From positions 1 through 64,000 of the IMG/VR virus record IMGVR_UViG_3300049216_000035: a stretch of 64,000 nt of DNA; one strand, given 5' to 3'. Each line of letters begins with the position of its first letter. Position 1 is the stretch's first letter. Both the position numbers and the translations under genes were made by a program. Under the pieces are notes generated by a model. That model ran no database searches. It was not told where the DNA came from and saw only the letters and a list, made by a program, of their open reading frames with translations. The DNA is from a virus. Positions 15,816 through 24,271 of this stretch are shown here, piece after piece.

Positions 15816-16059
15816 TGAACCCGCGTATGCCTAGATCGTGCGTCGCCTGGGCTGCGAGTATGGCTACGGCCACGCTCTCAAAGCCACTATCGATCCACTT
15901 TAGGAAGTTGACGTAGAATCGCCAAAAGAAGTACGGATACTCAGTCCCACAGAACACCTTGGGGATCGGTTCCCCCGCTTCAACACGCGCAAGCAGTCCA
16001 CGAATACGCAGACAGGTTGGGTCGTTGTCGGGGGGATAGAGTATCGCCTCCAGTGCCAT
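15802..16059 (-). CDS. Hypothetical protein (85 aa)
   Basis: 85 residues from ATG 16059, part of a TAATG overlap. It is rich in aromatics in the middle (EYPYFFWRFYVNFLKWID) and has no clear membrane segment. Unknown function within the replication operon. Confidence 0.65.
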   Translation of the reverse strand: MALEAILYPPDNDPTCLRIRGLLARVEAGEPIPKVFCGTEYPYFFWRFYVNFLKWIDSGFESVAVAILAAQATHDLGIRGFNEIS

Positions 16060-16325
16060 TAGGACTGCTGAATCTCTTTCGCCACCTTCAGCATGTCGTA
16101 GGTGAACTGGAAAAAGCACTCCTGGCAGCAGTTAAGCTCCACGCGCGCTTTGACAGGCACCTTGGCAATCGAGCCGCCGACATCAGCGTCGCCAATAGTC
16201 GTCTTCTCAAAGGTGATATGCACGAACTTCTCGCTCGCTTCGTGCGAGGGGTCTAGTTCGCAAGGGCGGACGAGTCCACCCGGAGTCTTAAAGGGCTCTG
16301 CCCGGAAGAGGTCACGCAGCTTCAT
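16059..16325 (-). CDS. Hypothetical protein (88 aa)
   Basis: 88 residues from ATG 16325 (MKLRDLFRAEPF), overlapping the polymerase 3' end by 14 bp. Contains FVHITFEKTTIGDADV and an NCCQECFFQFTYDML stretch with clustered cysteines. Not recognised; coupled to the polymerase. Confidence 0.65.
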   Translation of the reverse strand: MKLRDLFRAEPFKTPGGLVRPCELDPSHEASEKFVHITFEKTTIGDADVGGSIAKVPVKARVELNCCQECFFQFTYDMLKVAKEIQQS

Positions 16326-19300
16326 CGTCTTCCCAATCGTCGTCAGTAATCTTGTCGCCCCATCGTGTGAGAACGTCCACCGACACCTTGATCGGTACGC
16401 GGAGGGGCACCGCATTTGACATTATACCAGCTAGAACATCCAAAGTGTGTCGGTTCTTTTGAAGCCACGCGAGCGGTACTTCAAATACGAGTTCGTCGTG
16501 GATTGATAGCAAGAACTGGAACGGCCAATGCTCGTCCTTGATCTTGTTGTTGACCTTGATCGCCGCGACCTTAATCATGTCGGCGCTCGAATTGTGCGTT
16601 ACAAAGCCATTTACGCAGAATTGACCCGTCTCGCTGTTTACAACATCAAACATTTCAACATCGAAACCAGTGGTTTTAACCGAACGTACAATCTCAGAAC
16701 GGCCGTAAATTGACGAGATGCGCGAAGGTACTACGGCTGCAAGTAATTCAGCTTTTCGCCGTGACTCGAACCCGATTATATCCTGAAACAAATGTGCATC
16801 TCCGGCCATGACGCTAACTTTGGTTGAATCAGTGTTAAACGCGAGCCGTGAACGTATTCCAAAGAATCTGAGCGCCCTCTGAACTTCACGCGCCCATGCT
16901 AGTTTCTCTCGCCCTTTACCGAAAGTTAAAGTCGGAGACTTGCCTTGCAGCCCACCGTCTCCATCAAATAAACCACGCAAATAGCTTCGAAGAAGCACAC
17001 TGTCAGACCAAACCACGTCGGGGATTCTGTACTTCAAGTCCATCTTTATGGCTTGTTCACCGAGAGTTTTAGAACTCAGGTGATAGCGAAAAAGTTTCTT
17101 GTAGGGTTTACCATGCTTCGTTAATCCGCGCCCAGAATGGCGTTCGTCCACACTAACCGAACCAAGTAGCGCAAGTCCCCTGTCGATAAGCCTGCCGGAT
17201 ATATCGGCCTCGTGCTCGGCCACAAGCACCGTAACACCGACGCTAGAAACGCTACCATCACTCGCGATACGCCCCAGCAAAAAGCCAAGATCAGCACGAT
17301 CTTCAATGTTGGCAAATGATGCTACATGGGCGTTGGCACAATTAGATGTGAAAGTTCGTGGAAACTTTAGATCGTCCGCGCGCCAGATCGGCTGGGTGTC
17401 AGACGCGACGCAATACATTTGGCCGTTAAGGTCTTCAGCACGAACCCAAGATTCGTTACCTTTCGTGTTGCGAACCAAAAATATATGATCGGGGCTGCAC
17501 AATATCTCATGTCTCCCGCCGATATTTACACGAAGCTGACGTTTCTTACCACTTGGTAATACGCTTGCGCTTACGAACTTAGCACCGTCCCAAATTGAAA
17601 CAGCTTGATTGACGACTGTCTCGATAGGTACAATGCCTCGATCTTCAAGCAGCACAAGGCTATCGCCGCTTAAGCACCCTTGGATCGGCGAGTTCACGGC
17701 TTGGCGCTCGGCCATCGAGGCGAACTTGCGATCCGGGTTGTTAATCGGCTTATGCAGCCGACGCTTGCGGCCGAGGATCGTCTCGACATATCCCTGCTGG
17801 TGTGCGAGCAGCTTCGATCCGTCGATCCACGCCTTCACGCGAGGATAGGCTTTGAAATACGCTTTGACGGCGGCTTGCGAACTGACTTCGGTCAAGAAGC
17901 CTTCGGTTGCGCCTAGCTCCTGAAGCCGGATGTTCACGGTGTCCATCAGCTTCGGCGCACCGATGCCGTAAGGGATACCGAAGTTGACGTTCTTGGCCGT
18001 AATACGAGGTGGCATGTCCTTGTCAGCTTCGAGGGCTGCAAGCGATATGCCGAACATGTTGTGGGCGGTCATCGAATGAAAATCTTCACCCGACATAAAG
18101 CCCGCGATCATCGCCTCGTCACCCGATAGGTGCGCGAGGATGCGTAGCTCGATCTGCGAGTAATCGAACGTCACGAGGACCATTCCCGGCGAAGGAACGA
18201 AACCACGCCGGATCACTGGACCGATGGCTTGCTTCGGCAACTGTTGAAGATTAGGCTTACTGCACGATAGCCGCCCGCTCACTGCCCCGATTGGCTTCAA
18301 TGAACAGTAGATGCGGCCGCCTTCTACGAACGTCGGTAACTTGTTCACGAATAGCTTGCGGATCGTATCGTACTTCCGCCAATTCGTGATAAGCGGAATG
18401 ACCGGATGCTCGTCCTTGATCTTCGCCAGCGCCCGCTTGTCGGTGCTGCGGTTGCTAAGGTCTGGGAGGTGAAGCCCATCGAACAGCGCGGATGCGAGTT
18501 GTTGCGGCGATCCGGGGTTTATATCACCGAGAACGTCCGTGACCTTCTTGAGAGCCTTTTGATACTCGTCCTCGATGGTCGGATACATTACGTCCCGATA
18601 GTAATCCCAGTCCCACTGAACGCCTTGCTTCTCGCCTTCGTAGAGAAGCTGGCTGTGCGGCATCTCCACGTCGTACATCAGCGACCACAGCTTCGGCTGC
18701 TGCTTCAGATGCTCGCGCTGAAACTCGGCCAGTGCGAACGTACCTTCCACGTCTTTGCCGAGATATATCGTCGCCATCTTCAGGGGCCAGTTGCCGAACT
18801 TACCGTCTTGCTTGATCTTGTAGTCCGGCCAACCCAGATACAGCGAAAGGTTATCTTCGAGGCCGTGATCGATCAGATTCTCGTCAAGCAACCAGGATGC
18901 AATCACGGCGTCATGCTCGATGCCGCCAATTTCAAGGCCAAAGGTGCGGCGAATCGCATGCTGGTCGAACTTGCCGTTTGCGACGTACTTCTTGATCGTC
19001 TCACTACTGAACACGTCGCCGAGTTCGTCTTGCATGACGCCACGGTCGAAGTTCTGCTCTGCGTAGATCATACCGTTCGGAATGATGTACGCCTCGTTAG
19101 CGACGAATATACCAGTCGCCACCACGCGGAACTCTGGCTTGTACCAGTGAAGCCCTGTCGTTTCCGTGTCAAACGAGAATAGACCAGTATCGCGACACGC
19201 CTGGGCGCACTCGCGAATCTGGTCGATGCTCGTAACGAAATGGAAGTTGTCCGGGACCACGGCTGTACGCTCGCGTTCGCGGAGAGACTTCAGGACCTTG

Positions 19301-19374
19301 ATGTCGCCATCGTGACTCGGTAAGTCATCGAACAGTGCGACTTGGCCCTCAGCGACTTTTGGTTTTCGCGGCAT
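16312..19374 (-). CDS. polA: Family A DNA polymerase interrupted by an intein
   Basis: 1020 residues, about 658 after intein removal. 3'-5' exonuclease: FDTETTGL (D69, E71), NGKFDQHA (D137), and a later acidic site in the helix after HDAVIASWLLD. Polymerase motif A FDYSQIELRILAHLSGD (D404). Motif B R457-x3-K461-x3-F465 in RITAKNVNFGIPYG; Phe at the E. coli 762 position predicts discrimination against dideoxynucleotides. Motif C SIHDE (H959-D960-E961). No 5'-nuclease domain. The intein splits NSPIQG from SSADMIK, the conserved motif that binds the template strand, so splicing is required for activity. Replicative polymerase of the phage. Confidence 0.95.
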   Translation of the reverse strand: MPRKPKVAEGQVALFDDLPSHDGDIKVLKSLRERERTAVVPDNFHFVTSIDQIRECAQACRDTGLFSFDTETTGLHWYKPEFRVVATGIFVANEAYIIPNGMIYAEQNFDRGVMQDELGDVFSSETIKKYVANGKFDQHAIRRTFGLEIGGIEHDAVIASWLLDENLIDHGLEDNLSLYLGWPDYKIKQDGKFGNWPLKMATIYLGKDVEGTFALAEFQREHLKQQPKLWSLMYDVEMPHSQLLYEGEKQGVQWDWDYYRDVMYPTIEDEYQKALKKVTDVLGDINPGSPQQLASALFDGLHLPDLSNRSTDKRALAKIKDEHPVIPLITNWRKYDTIRKLFVNKLPTFVEGGRIYCSLKPIGAVSGRLSCSKPNLQQLPKQAIGPVIRRGFVPSPGMVLVTFDYSQIELRILAHLSGDEAMIAGFMSGEDFHSMTAHNMFGISLAALEADKDMPPRITAKNVNFGIPYGIGAPKLMDTVNIRLQELGATEGFLTEVSSQAAVKAYFKAYPRVKAWIDGSKLLAHQQGYVETILGRKRRLHKPINNPDRKFASMAERQAVNSPIQGCLSGDSLVLLEDRGIVPIETVVNQAVSIWDGAKFVSASVLPSGKKRQLRVNIGGRHEILCSPDHIFLVRNTKGNESWVRAEDLNGQMYCVASDTQPIWRADDLKFPRTFTSNCANAHVASFANIEDRADLGFLLGRIASDGSVSSVGVTVLVAEHEADISGRLIDRGLALLGSVSVDERHSGRGLTKHGKPYKKLFRYHLSSKTLGEQAIKMDLKYRIPDVVWSDSVLLRSYLRGLFDGDGGLQGKSPTLTFGKGREKLAWAREVQRALRFFGIRSRLAFNTDSTKVSVMAGDAHLFQDIIGFESRRKAELLAAVVPSRISSIYGRSEIVRSVKTTGFDVEMFDVVNSETGQFCVNGFVTHNSSADMIKVAAIKVNNKIKDEHWPFQFLLSIHDELVFEVPLAWLQKNRHTLDVLAGIMSNAVPLRVPIKVSVDVLTRWGDKITDDDWEDDEAA
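16591..17676 (-). mobile_element. Intein with LAGLIDADG endonuclease in DNA polymerase
   Basis: Residues 567-928 (362 aa). It starts with Cys567 (CLSGDSLVLLEDRG, block A), has block B with CSPDHIFLV, and ends VNGFVTHN (block G, His927-Asn928), followed by Ser929 as the +1 nucleophile. Two dodecapeptides, LGFLLGRIASDGS (696-708) and LRSYLRGLFDGDGG (795-808), form the LAGLIDADG homing endonuclease with one Asp each. All splicing residues look intact, so it should be both splicing-competent and mobile. Confidence 0.95.
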
Positions 19375-19516
19375 TTTCGGCTACACGTTTGGCGTCACAA
19401 ATCTTACAGGTGCCCTTAGCGCACTTGCGTCTGTGAACTGCTTTGAACAGGCGGACGAGCCCACCGAAGTCGTACCCCGGTAGGTCGTCCACGGCGACGA
19501 TCTGAGCGTGTTTCAA
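19349..19516 (-). CDS. Small zinc-ribbon-like protein (55 aa)
   Basis: Fills the gap between SSB and polymerase. A TTG start at 19516 overlaps no gene, and its end overlaps the polymerase start by 26 bp. Basic, with HRRKCAKGTCKICDAKR, a C-x4-C-x2-C cluster. DNA or partner binding is plausible; no family recognised. Confidence 0.55.
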   Translation of the reverse strand: MKHAQIVAVDDLPGYDFGGLVRLFKAVHRRKCAKGTCKICDAKRVAENAAKTKSR

Positions 19517-19519
19517 GAC

Positions 19520-20155
19520 CTAGAAGCGCGAACGACTCGCAGCCCCTTTGTCCTCGTCTTCGTCCCGAGCAACTGGCGTCACCGTGCTTGAATTGATGTA
19601 CGCCTTAACTCGCTGCGTAGCGAGCAGAAGATCGGCCGGAAGGAGTTCTTCCATGTCCGGGATTTCGAGCGCCTTTTCGGCTTCGCCAAGAGCGCCCTTC
19701 GTGTCGTTCTGCGCAATCCACTTGTAGGTCGTGTCGAGCTTGAGGCCCTTACGCTTGATCTTGAAATCAAAGTTCGTGATGTCGGTGCCTGCCGGAAGTT
19801 CCTCGATCTGCGAGACAACTTCTTCGAGAGCATTACGTCCGTACTCGATTACCTGGACACGCGATTCGTTCTGGTCGCCGCGCACTCGCACGGGGATGAA
19901 CGTCTTGACGGAACGCTTCGCTTCGCAGAGGCAAAGTGGGCACTTGTCCGGGTCTTTCTCCAGCGTTTCGGACAAGCAACGAGTGGACTTGAGCCCCTTG
20001 TTGAAGTCCTGGTGAATCGCCAGACACACCCATTCGTCTTGGGGCTGGAGGACGCGCACGACGGCACTCTCGCCGTCCTTTTCGAGCTTGAACGGCATGT
20101 AGCCGAGGCCCGTATTGTTCTTGTGATACTCTTGGGCTGCTTTGTATCCGCGCAT
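19520..20155 (-). CDS. gp32-like single-stranded DNA-binding protein
   Basis: 211 residues. The N-terminal segment binds partners; a zinc site of gp32 type is suggested by H48-x.. through CPLCLCEAKRS; an OB-fold region follows with TFIPVRV and VIEYGRNALEEV. KIKRKGLKLDTTYKW resembles the basic binding strand. The acidic tail (RDEDEDKG) matches SSB tails used to recruit polymerase and helicase. Sits between primase and polymerase. The exact zinc ligands are not certain. Confidence 0.75.
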   Translation of the reverse strand: MRGYKAAQEYHKNNTGLGYMPFKLEKDGESAVVRVLQPQDEWVCLAIHQDFNKGLKSTRCLSETLEKDPDKCPLCLCEAKRSVKTFIPVRVRGDQNESRVQVIEYGRNALEEVVSQIEELPAGTDITNFDFKIKRKGLKLDTTYKWIAQNDTKGALGEAEKALEIPDMEELLPADLLLATQRVKAYINSSTVTPVARDEDEDKGAASRSRF

Positions 20156-20162
20156 TGTTGTT

Positions 20163-21104
20163 CTAGCCTTTTTGTTGTATGAGTTTTGCGGTTTGTACGA
20201 TCTGTTCGTATGTCATCGCGTTTGGGTCTTTGGGTCCCACTGGGTACTCGGCCGCGACTGTCTTACAGCCGCCTTCGAGTAGCTTGGAACGAACGATAGC
20301 TTGGGCTGAGGTGCCCGCCTCGTCGTTATCAAGCATAAGCACAACCAGTGAGGGTTGCTTGCGAACGAGTTCCGCTACTTGACCTGAGTGTATGTCTTTT
20401 CCGCCGAGCGCGCAGGCCGAGAACTTCTCGAAGTGTGCGATCCGAAAAACTTGGTCGAGGGTCATCGCGTCTATCTCGCCCTCAGTCAACCATACCACAT
20501 TCTGTGGCCTCACAAGGTTGAGTCCGAAGAGAGTCTTGCTAAGATCAGCACCGGGAGTGAACAAGTAACGTTTCTCATCCACGTTCCGCTTTTTGATCGC
20601 TACGAGATTTCCCGAACGGTCGAACCACGGGATCGTGATTGAGTTTGACTGCTTGTCGAATCCGATGTCAAATCTTCGCAGTGTGTCTTCGTTCAGTCCA
20701 CGCTCGTAGAGATAGGGGTGTCTCCACGCATACTCTTCGAGGACAGACTTATCCGGCGGCGGACTCTTGGGAGCGCGCTCCGGGACTCCATCTTCTTCGA
20801 CTCGAAGTCTAATTTTCCTGCAAAACTGGAGTATCTTCACTAGCGGCCAGCCAGTTAACTGGACTAGATACGTTGTGAAGTCTCCCTTCGCCCCGCACAC
20901 GAAACAGCGAAACACACCGGGCTTGTCTTGCACATTCATCGAGAAGTTGGGCTTACCCGTGTCGTTGTGAAAGATGCACGGCATGACCGCTTCTTTCTCG
21001 GACGCCCAGTAGTCTACGTCAAGCGAATCGAGAGCTACGAGAACCATGTCCCCCGACAACATGCGCTCGATCTTCTCCTCCGCGCCAGCCGATGATGGTC
21101 GCAT
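20163..21104 (-). CDS. DnaG-type DNA primase
   Basis: 313 residues, shorter than bacterial DnaG (about 580) because the helicase-binding domain is missing. Zinc finger C43-x2-H46...C67-x2-C70 (MPCIFH; CFVCGAKGD). Toprim domain: LTEGEIDAM (Glu) and VLMLDNDEAG (D-x-D). Makes RNA primers for lagging strands. Start ATG overlaps the helicase stop (TGATG), implying co-translation of primase and helicase. Confidence 0.9.
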   Translation of the reverse strand: MRPSSAGAEEKIERMLSGDMVLVALDSLDVDYWASEKEAVMPCIFHNDTGKPNFSMNVQDKPGVFRCFVCGAKGDFTTYLVQLTGWPLVKILQFCRKIRLRVEEDGVPERAPKSPPPDKSVLEEYAWRHPYLYERGLNEDTLRRFDIGFDKQSNSITIPWFDRSGNLVAIKKRNVDEKRYLFTPGADLSKTLFGLNLVRPQNVVWLTEGEIDAMTLDQVFRIAHFEKFSACALGGKDIHSGQVAELVRKQPSLVVLMLDNDEAGTSAQAIVRSKLLEGGCKTVAAEYPVGPKDPNAMTYEQIVQTAKLIQQKG

Positions 21105-22417
21105 CAGAACACGCTCGACGGATCGCGTTCGATCAGTTGCTCTTGGACTTGATAAAGCACCGCTTGCACAACCTGATCGACTTCCTGATCGCCGTCGATC
21201 CGAACGTCCTCTTCGAAACGTCCACGGTCGATGTCGTGCCGCACGGAGATGAATCGCCCGCTCGGGCCGTTGCGGTTCTTGCGAACACCCATCAGCAGTT
21301 GCCCACCGACGCGCGCGAGTCCGATGGCGCGGTTCGCATACTGCTCGACGGAGCCAGACTCAGCCATGTGGTGCAGCGACGGAATGATGTCTTCGACCAC
21401 GACCGCATCGCGGCGACGTGGCTGCTCGCTCGAACGATTCGCTTGGTGCGCGAGCCGGATCGGAATACCCGTCTCGACCGAGATGTCTTTTAGCTCGGCC
21501 ATGACATTGATAATCCGCTTGCGGATGTCTTTGTCTTGGCGAACTGGCTCGATCAGCATCAGACCGTCGATGCATACGACGCCCGGCTGCTCGTGGCGAA
21601 TGATCTGCATTACGTCAGCCGTGGTGAACTGCCGACCAATAGTGGACGGCTCGTAGAACAAGATCGGTTCGCCTTCGCTCGCATGCTTCATCGCTCGTGA
21701 TCGGAACGCCTCAATCTCTTCGGAGTCCATGTCACCGCTAAAGAGGTCCATCGAACTGACATGCGTGACGTAGCTCGCGTAACGAGTTCCGACTTCGAAT
21801 CGATCCATCTCTGGGCTGATAAAGGCAACCTTGACGCCAGCGCGTGAAGCGGCCAGCGCACCCCACAGTAAAACAAAAGACTTACCGATACCCGGACGTG
21901 CGAAGTAAACCTCGATCTCTCCTGGCTGTGTTCCCTTGCATACATCGTCCAGTAGGTCAAAGCCAAGGGTAACGCCCGTAATGCCAGATGCTTTCCGGCG
22001 TCGTTCAATCTCGTCAATAATCGGTTGGGCATCGCGTAAGTCTCCACTACTGCTGATCGCGCCGCCCATGTACGCAAGCATGTCGCGCGTCGCGTCACTC
22101 AGCGAAAGAATCGCTTCGCGCGGGTTCGTATCGCACTGTGCCTTGATCGTTTCGAGATGCAGCGCGATCTTCGCTTCGATGAGGTCTTGCTCGACTTCAT
22201 CGCGTAGCCAGTGCGCGGTGACACCCGTGTCTGAAAACTCGAAGCCGGGGAACTGCTCTACGAACGTCTCGCGGTTGGGGTACTGGCCGTTCTGTTGGTG
22301 ATAGGTCTTGAGAAAGTCCCATTCATCTTCGAACGACTTGAAGTATTCGTCGCGCAGATCGCGTGGCGCAATCTCCTGCGCGATCACGAGACGAGAGAGA
22401 AGTTCGGCGACTCTCAA
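21104..22417 (-). CDS. Replicative DnaB-type helicase
   Basis: 437 residues. The N-terminal helical domain is about 130 residues; RecA-like motor: Walker A ARPGIGKS (173-180), H1a FARPG, Walker B GVVCIDGLML, a QANRSSE segment and the arginine-finger region VRKNRNGPSGRF. TTG start at 22417 overlaps the DnaC-like gene's TGA. Unwinds DNA at the fork with the adjacent primase. Confidence 0.92.
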   Translation of the reverse strand: MRVAELLSRLVIAQEIAPRDLRDEYFKSFEDEWDFLKTYHQQNGQYPNRETFVEQFPGFEFSDTGVTAHWLRDEVEQDLIEAKIALHLETIKAQCDTNPREAILSLSDATRDMLAYMGGAISSSGDLRDAQPIIDEIERRRKASGITGVTLGFDLLDDVCKGTQPGEIEVYFARPGIGKSFVLLWGALAASRAGVKVAFISPEMDRFEVGTRYASYVTHVSSMDLFSGDMDSEEIEAFRSRAMKHASEGEPILFYEPSTIGRQFTTADVMQIIRHEQPGVVCIDGLMLIEPVRQDKDIRKRIINVMAELKDISVETGIPIRLAHQANRSSEQPRRRDAVVVEDIIPSLHHMAESGSVEQYANRAIGLARVGGQLLMGVRKNRNGPSGRFISVRHDIDRGRFEEDVRIDGDQEVDQVVQAVLYQVQEQLIERDPSSVF

Positions 22418-22938
22418 AGTGAAATGTACTTTCCTGTCTTGAGGACTTCGGCAAGGTTGTCAGGGATCGTTGCCGTAGGCGAGAGCGTAACCACCGTCAT
22501 CTTACGGTTATTGCGTCGCGTTCGAAGAAGGCTCGCGATGTTGTCCTCGGGCGGCAGGTCGCCAATCTCGGTGAGCGTGAGGTATCGACATGCCTCCATT
22601 ACGATATTGAAGTCGTCGTCCTCATCGCTGCGCCGGATCGCGACCTTGTAGCGAGTCATCGCCAAGCCCGCTTCGCTCATGTAGAAATGCAGATCGTCGG
22701 GCAGCGCGAGTTGTACGGACTGGGCTAGGTGGTAGCGCGCGAGATACGCCGCCGCGCCTGTGCGCTCGATTTCCGAGCCACCCGAAATGGTGAGCAGTGT
22801 CGTCGGCGTCGTCAGCCACGCCTTATCAAGTGCGGGCTCGACGGCCAACTTAGCGGACTGGGAAACGGGAAGCGTGGGGATTTGACACACACGATGCCAG
22901 TCTTCAAGTTCAGTGGGCGTGAGTCTAATGCTGTTCAC
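22414..22938 (-). CDS. Degenerate DnaC/IstB-like ATPase (probable helicase loader)
   Basis: 174 residues from a GTG. The order resembles DnaC/IstB AAA+ loaders: a P-loop position reading LLTISGGSEIERTGAAAYLA, where Gly-Lys-Thr has become Arg-Thr; a Walker B-like strand YLTLTEIGDL in place of the usual LLIDE; then RRNNRKMTVVTLSPT in the sensor position (R..k.tIiTTN). It lies between the initiator and the helicase, exactly where loaders occur (lambda P, DnaC). The loss of the catalytic Lys suggests it does not hydrolyse ATP. Function inferred. Confidence 0.5.
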   Translation of the reverse strand: MNSIRLTPTELEDWHRVCQIPTLPVSQSAKLAVEPALDKAWLTTPTTLLTISGGSEIERTGAAAYLARYHLAQSVQLALPDDLHFYMSEAGLAMTRYKVAIRRSDEDDDFNIVMEACRYLTLTEIGDLPPEDNIASLLRTRRNNRKMTVVTLSPTATIPDNLAEVLKTGKYISL

Positions 22939-23728
22939 TGAAAATCTCGCTCACCGTCCGCCCCTTCGGTTTCTTGTTCTTGAACTTCCAAGTTGGAGCG
23001 AAATGCTCGACGCGGTATGAAGTGCAGGGCCCATCCCAACTGGGCCAAGGATGCTCCTGAAAGTTACGGAACGCGGCTTCAACAAGTTCGATGCCTTCAG
23101 CGCCGGGGAACTGTCTGGCTAGGAGGAGCCAGCGTTCGCGATCCCTGGCTGTACGCCCGAGTGTAACACCATTCAAGGCATCAAGGCGGTCAGCCATAGC
23201 TTCCGCATCAGGAGTCAGTGCCGTGCGCTTCTCTTTCTGCTTTTCAAGTTTAGCCGCAATCCCGGTTGAAAGACCGTCACGTTTTACCGTAGCTTTTCCT
23301 GACACTCGTGGTTGAATATCGTCGTCTTCCGAGACTCGCTTTACTCCAGTAATCTTCAAATCGGCTGTTCCTGTATCTGTTCTTTCTCTGTTATATGTAT
23401 AGGGGTCCGCCACGGCGGACTTTTCAGTCCGCGACGGCGGACTTTCTGGTCCGTCTAGGCGGACTCCAGTCCGCGACGGCGGACTCCCGTCGAAGTCCGA
23501 AAAGATGAAGTATCGGCCTGGTCCGTTTCGCTCGATCCAGCTTTCCTCACGCAAGAACTTCAAAGCGTCGAAGATCGCGGTCTGCTTCAGTCCAGTGTAT
23601 TCTTCCAGTGTCTCGATAGTGGGCCACGCCTCCCCATTTCCGTTCGCGCATGCAGAAAGAGCCGTGAACACCTTCAGTGGGGTGCCCGGCATCTTTGCGG
23701 CGGAGAGGGGAATCTTACCAAACCTCAT
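22925..23728 (-). CDS. Winged-helix replication initiator
   Basis: 267 residues. Residues 13-70 form a helix-turn-helix of the phage O-protein/HTH_36 kind (PLKVFTALSACANGNGEAWPT, ETLEEYTGLKQTAIFDALKFL, partially quoted). The middle has the repeat-coded SPPSRTE/SPPSRTG segment produced by iteron-like DNA. The C-terminal half (ALTPDAEAMADRLDAL, later ERWLLLARQFPGAEGIELV) is helical, as in primosome-interacting initiators. By analogy with lambda O, it binds the repeats within its own gene and recruits the DnaC-like protein and helicase. Start ATG 23728 has no clear Shine-Dalgarno site, only the decamer repeats. Confidence 0.75.
   Translation of the reverse strand: MRFGKIPLSAAKMPGTPLKVFTALSACANGNGEAWPTIETLEEYTGLKQTAIFDALKFLREESWIERNGPGRYFIFSDFDGSPPSRTGVRLDGPESPPSRTEKSAVADPYTYNRERTDTGTADLKITGVKRVSEDDDIQPRVSGKATVKRDGLSTGIAAKLEKQKEKRTALTPDAEAMADRLDALNGVTLGRTARDRERWLLLARQFPGAEGIELVEAAFRNFQEHPWPSWDGPCTSYRVEHFAPTWKFKNKKPKGRTVSEIFSEQH
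23405..23484. repeat. Four iteron-like palindromic repeats inside initiator gene
   Basis: Four 16-bp units at 23405, 23427, 23449 and 23469 (spacing 22, 22, 20 bp): GTCCGCCACGGCGGAC, GTCCGCGACGGCGGAC, GTCCGTCTAGGCGGAC, GTCCGCGACGGCGGAC. Each is an inverted repeat with GTCCG / CGGAC arms. An AT-rich stretch containing GTTATATGTATA adjoins at about 23360-23402. Iterons in the initiator gene followed by AT-rich DNA is the layout of the lambda origin. Probable replication origin. Confidence 0.65.
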
Positions 23729-23958
23729 CTAGTCTTATTTCGTCTTATCAAGTCTTATCTCGTCTTACTCCCTCAGATAGCACGAAAGGGGAGGCTTGTT
23801 TTTTCGCCTTCCCCCTTTCGCTACTGAGCGTCGATCACAATCGCTACTTACCCGAAACCACAGCCCTTGACGTTTAGTTAGAGTGTGAAGTAAGTATTGT
23901 GGGAGTGATCCACGATAGCAGTATACACCCGCCGTCAAGATAGAGTTGCACTAGACTT
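23729..23958. promoter_or_regulatory. Divergent control region
   Basis: 230 bp without a gene between the leftward replication operon and the rightward island. It contains the decamer repeats, a dyad GTGG-gagtgat-CCAC at 23899-23913, and a TATACA hexamer near 23922 that could serve rightward transcription. No promoter is certain. Confidence 0.5.
23731..23770. repeat. Four tandem 10-bp repeats upstream of initiator gene
   Basis: agtcttattt / cgtcttatca / agtcttatct / cgtcttactc: four head-to-tail decamers with invariant GTCTTA, 3 bp before the initiator start codon. A 10-bp phase puts each unit on the same face of the helix, suggesting a cooperatively bound operator. Confidence 0.65.
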
Positions 23959-24216
23959 ATGTTCATCTCCGAAATTACGTTCTCTCTCGGAAACTCCATG
24001 CCACTGGAGGTTATCACACGGCACCCCGATGATCGGTACGCCAGTGTGAAACCCCACGCTAGCGCGAAGGTCTGCTTCGATCCCCACGAGTGCGATCCCG
24101 AAACCGAAGCTGGTCAAGCCCTCATCAATCAGGCTTTTGACAATCTCTTCGGGATCGTATTGTCCAAGGTCGTCCAGTTCAAGCACGAGTTCGAAGAGTT
24201 CGCCAAACCCACCTAG
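23959..24216 (+). CDS. Small hypothetical protein (85 aa)
   Basis: First gene of the rightward island. Begins MFISEITFSLGNSMPLEV; the C-terminal half is helical and acidic. It is vaguely like small phage early proteins with an N-terminal beta strand and NLGN-type turn, but I cannot name a family. No strong ribosome site is visible. Confidence 0.6.
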   Translation: MFISEITFSLGNSMPLEVITRHPDDRYASVKPHASAKVCFDPHECDPETEAGQALINQAFDNLFGIVLSKVVQFKHEFEEFAKPT

Positions 24217-24230
24217 TCTGCTATACTAGG
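24212..24230. promoter_or_regulatory. 19-bp dyad CCTAGT-N7-ACTAGG, site 1
   Basis: CCTAGTCTGCTATACTAGG, at the end of one rightward gene and 42 bp before the next. Same arms and length as the site at 27875. A TATACT hexamer lies within it, so a bound protein would block a promoter there. Confidence 0.55.
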
Positions 24231-24271
24231 GGAACCGCCCCAACTCGAACTATAGTTAGGATCATTAGAGT

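Noticed and set aside
23405-23484. CRISPR array
   Set aside because: Repeats are 16 bp with 4-6 bp gaps and lie within a coding gene; no spacers.
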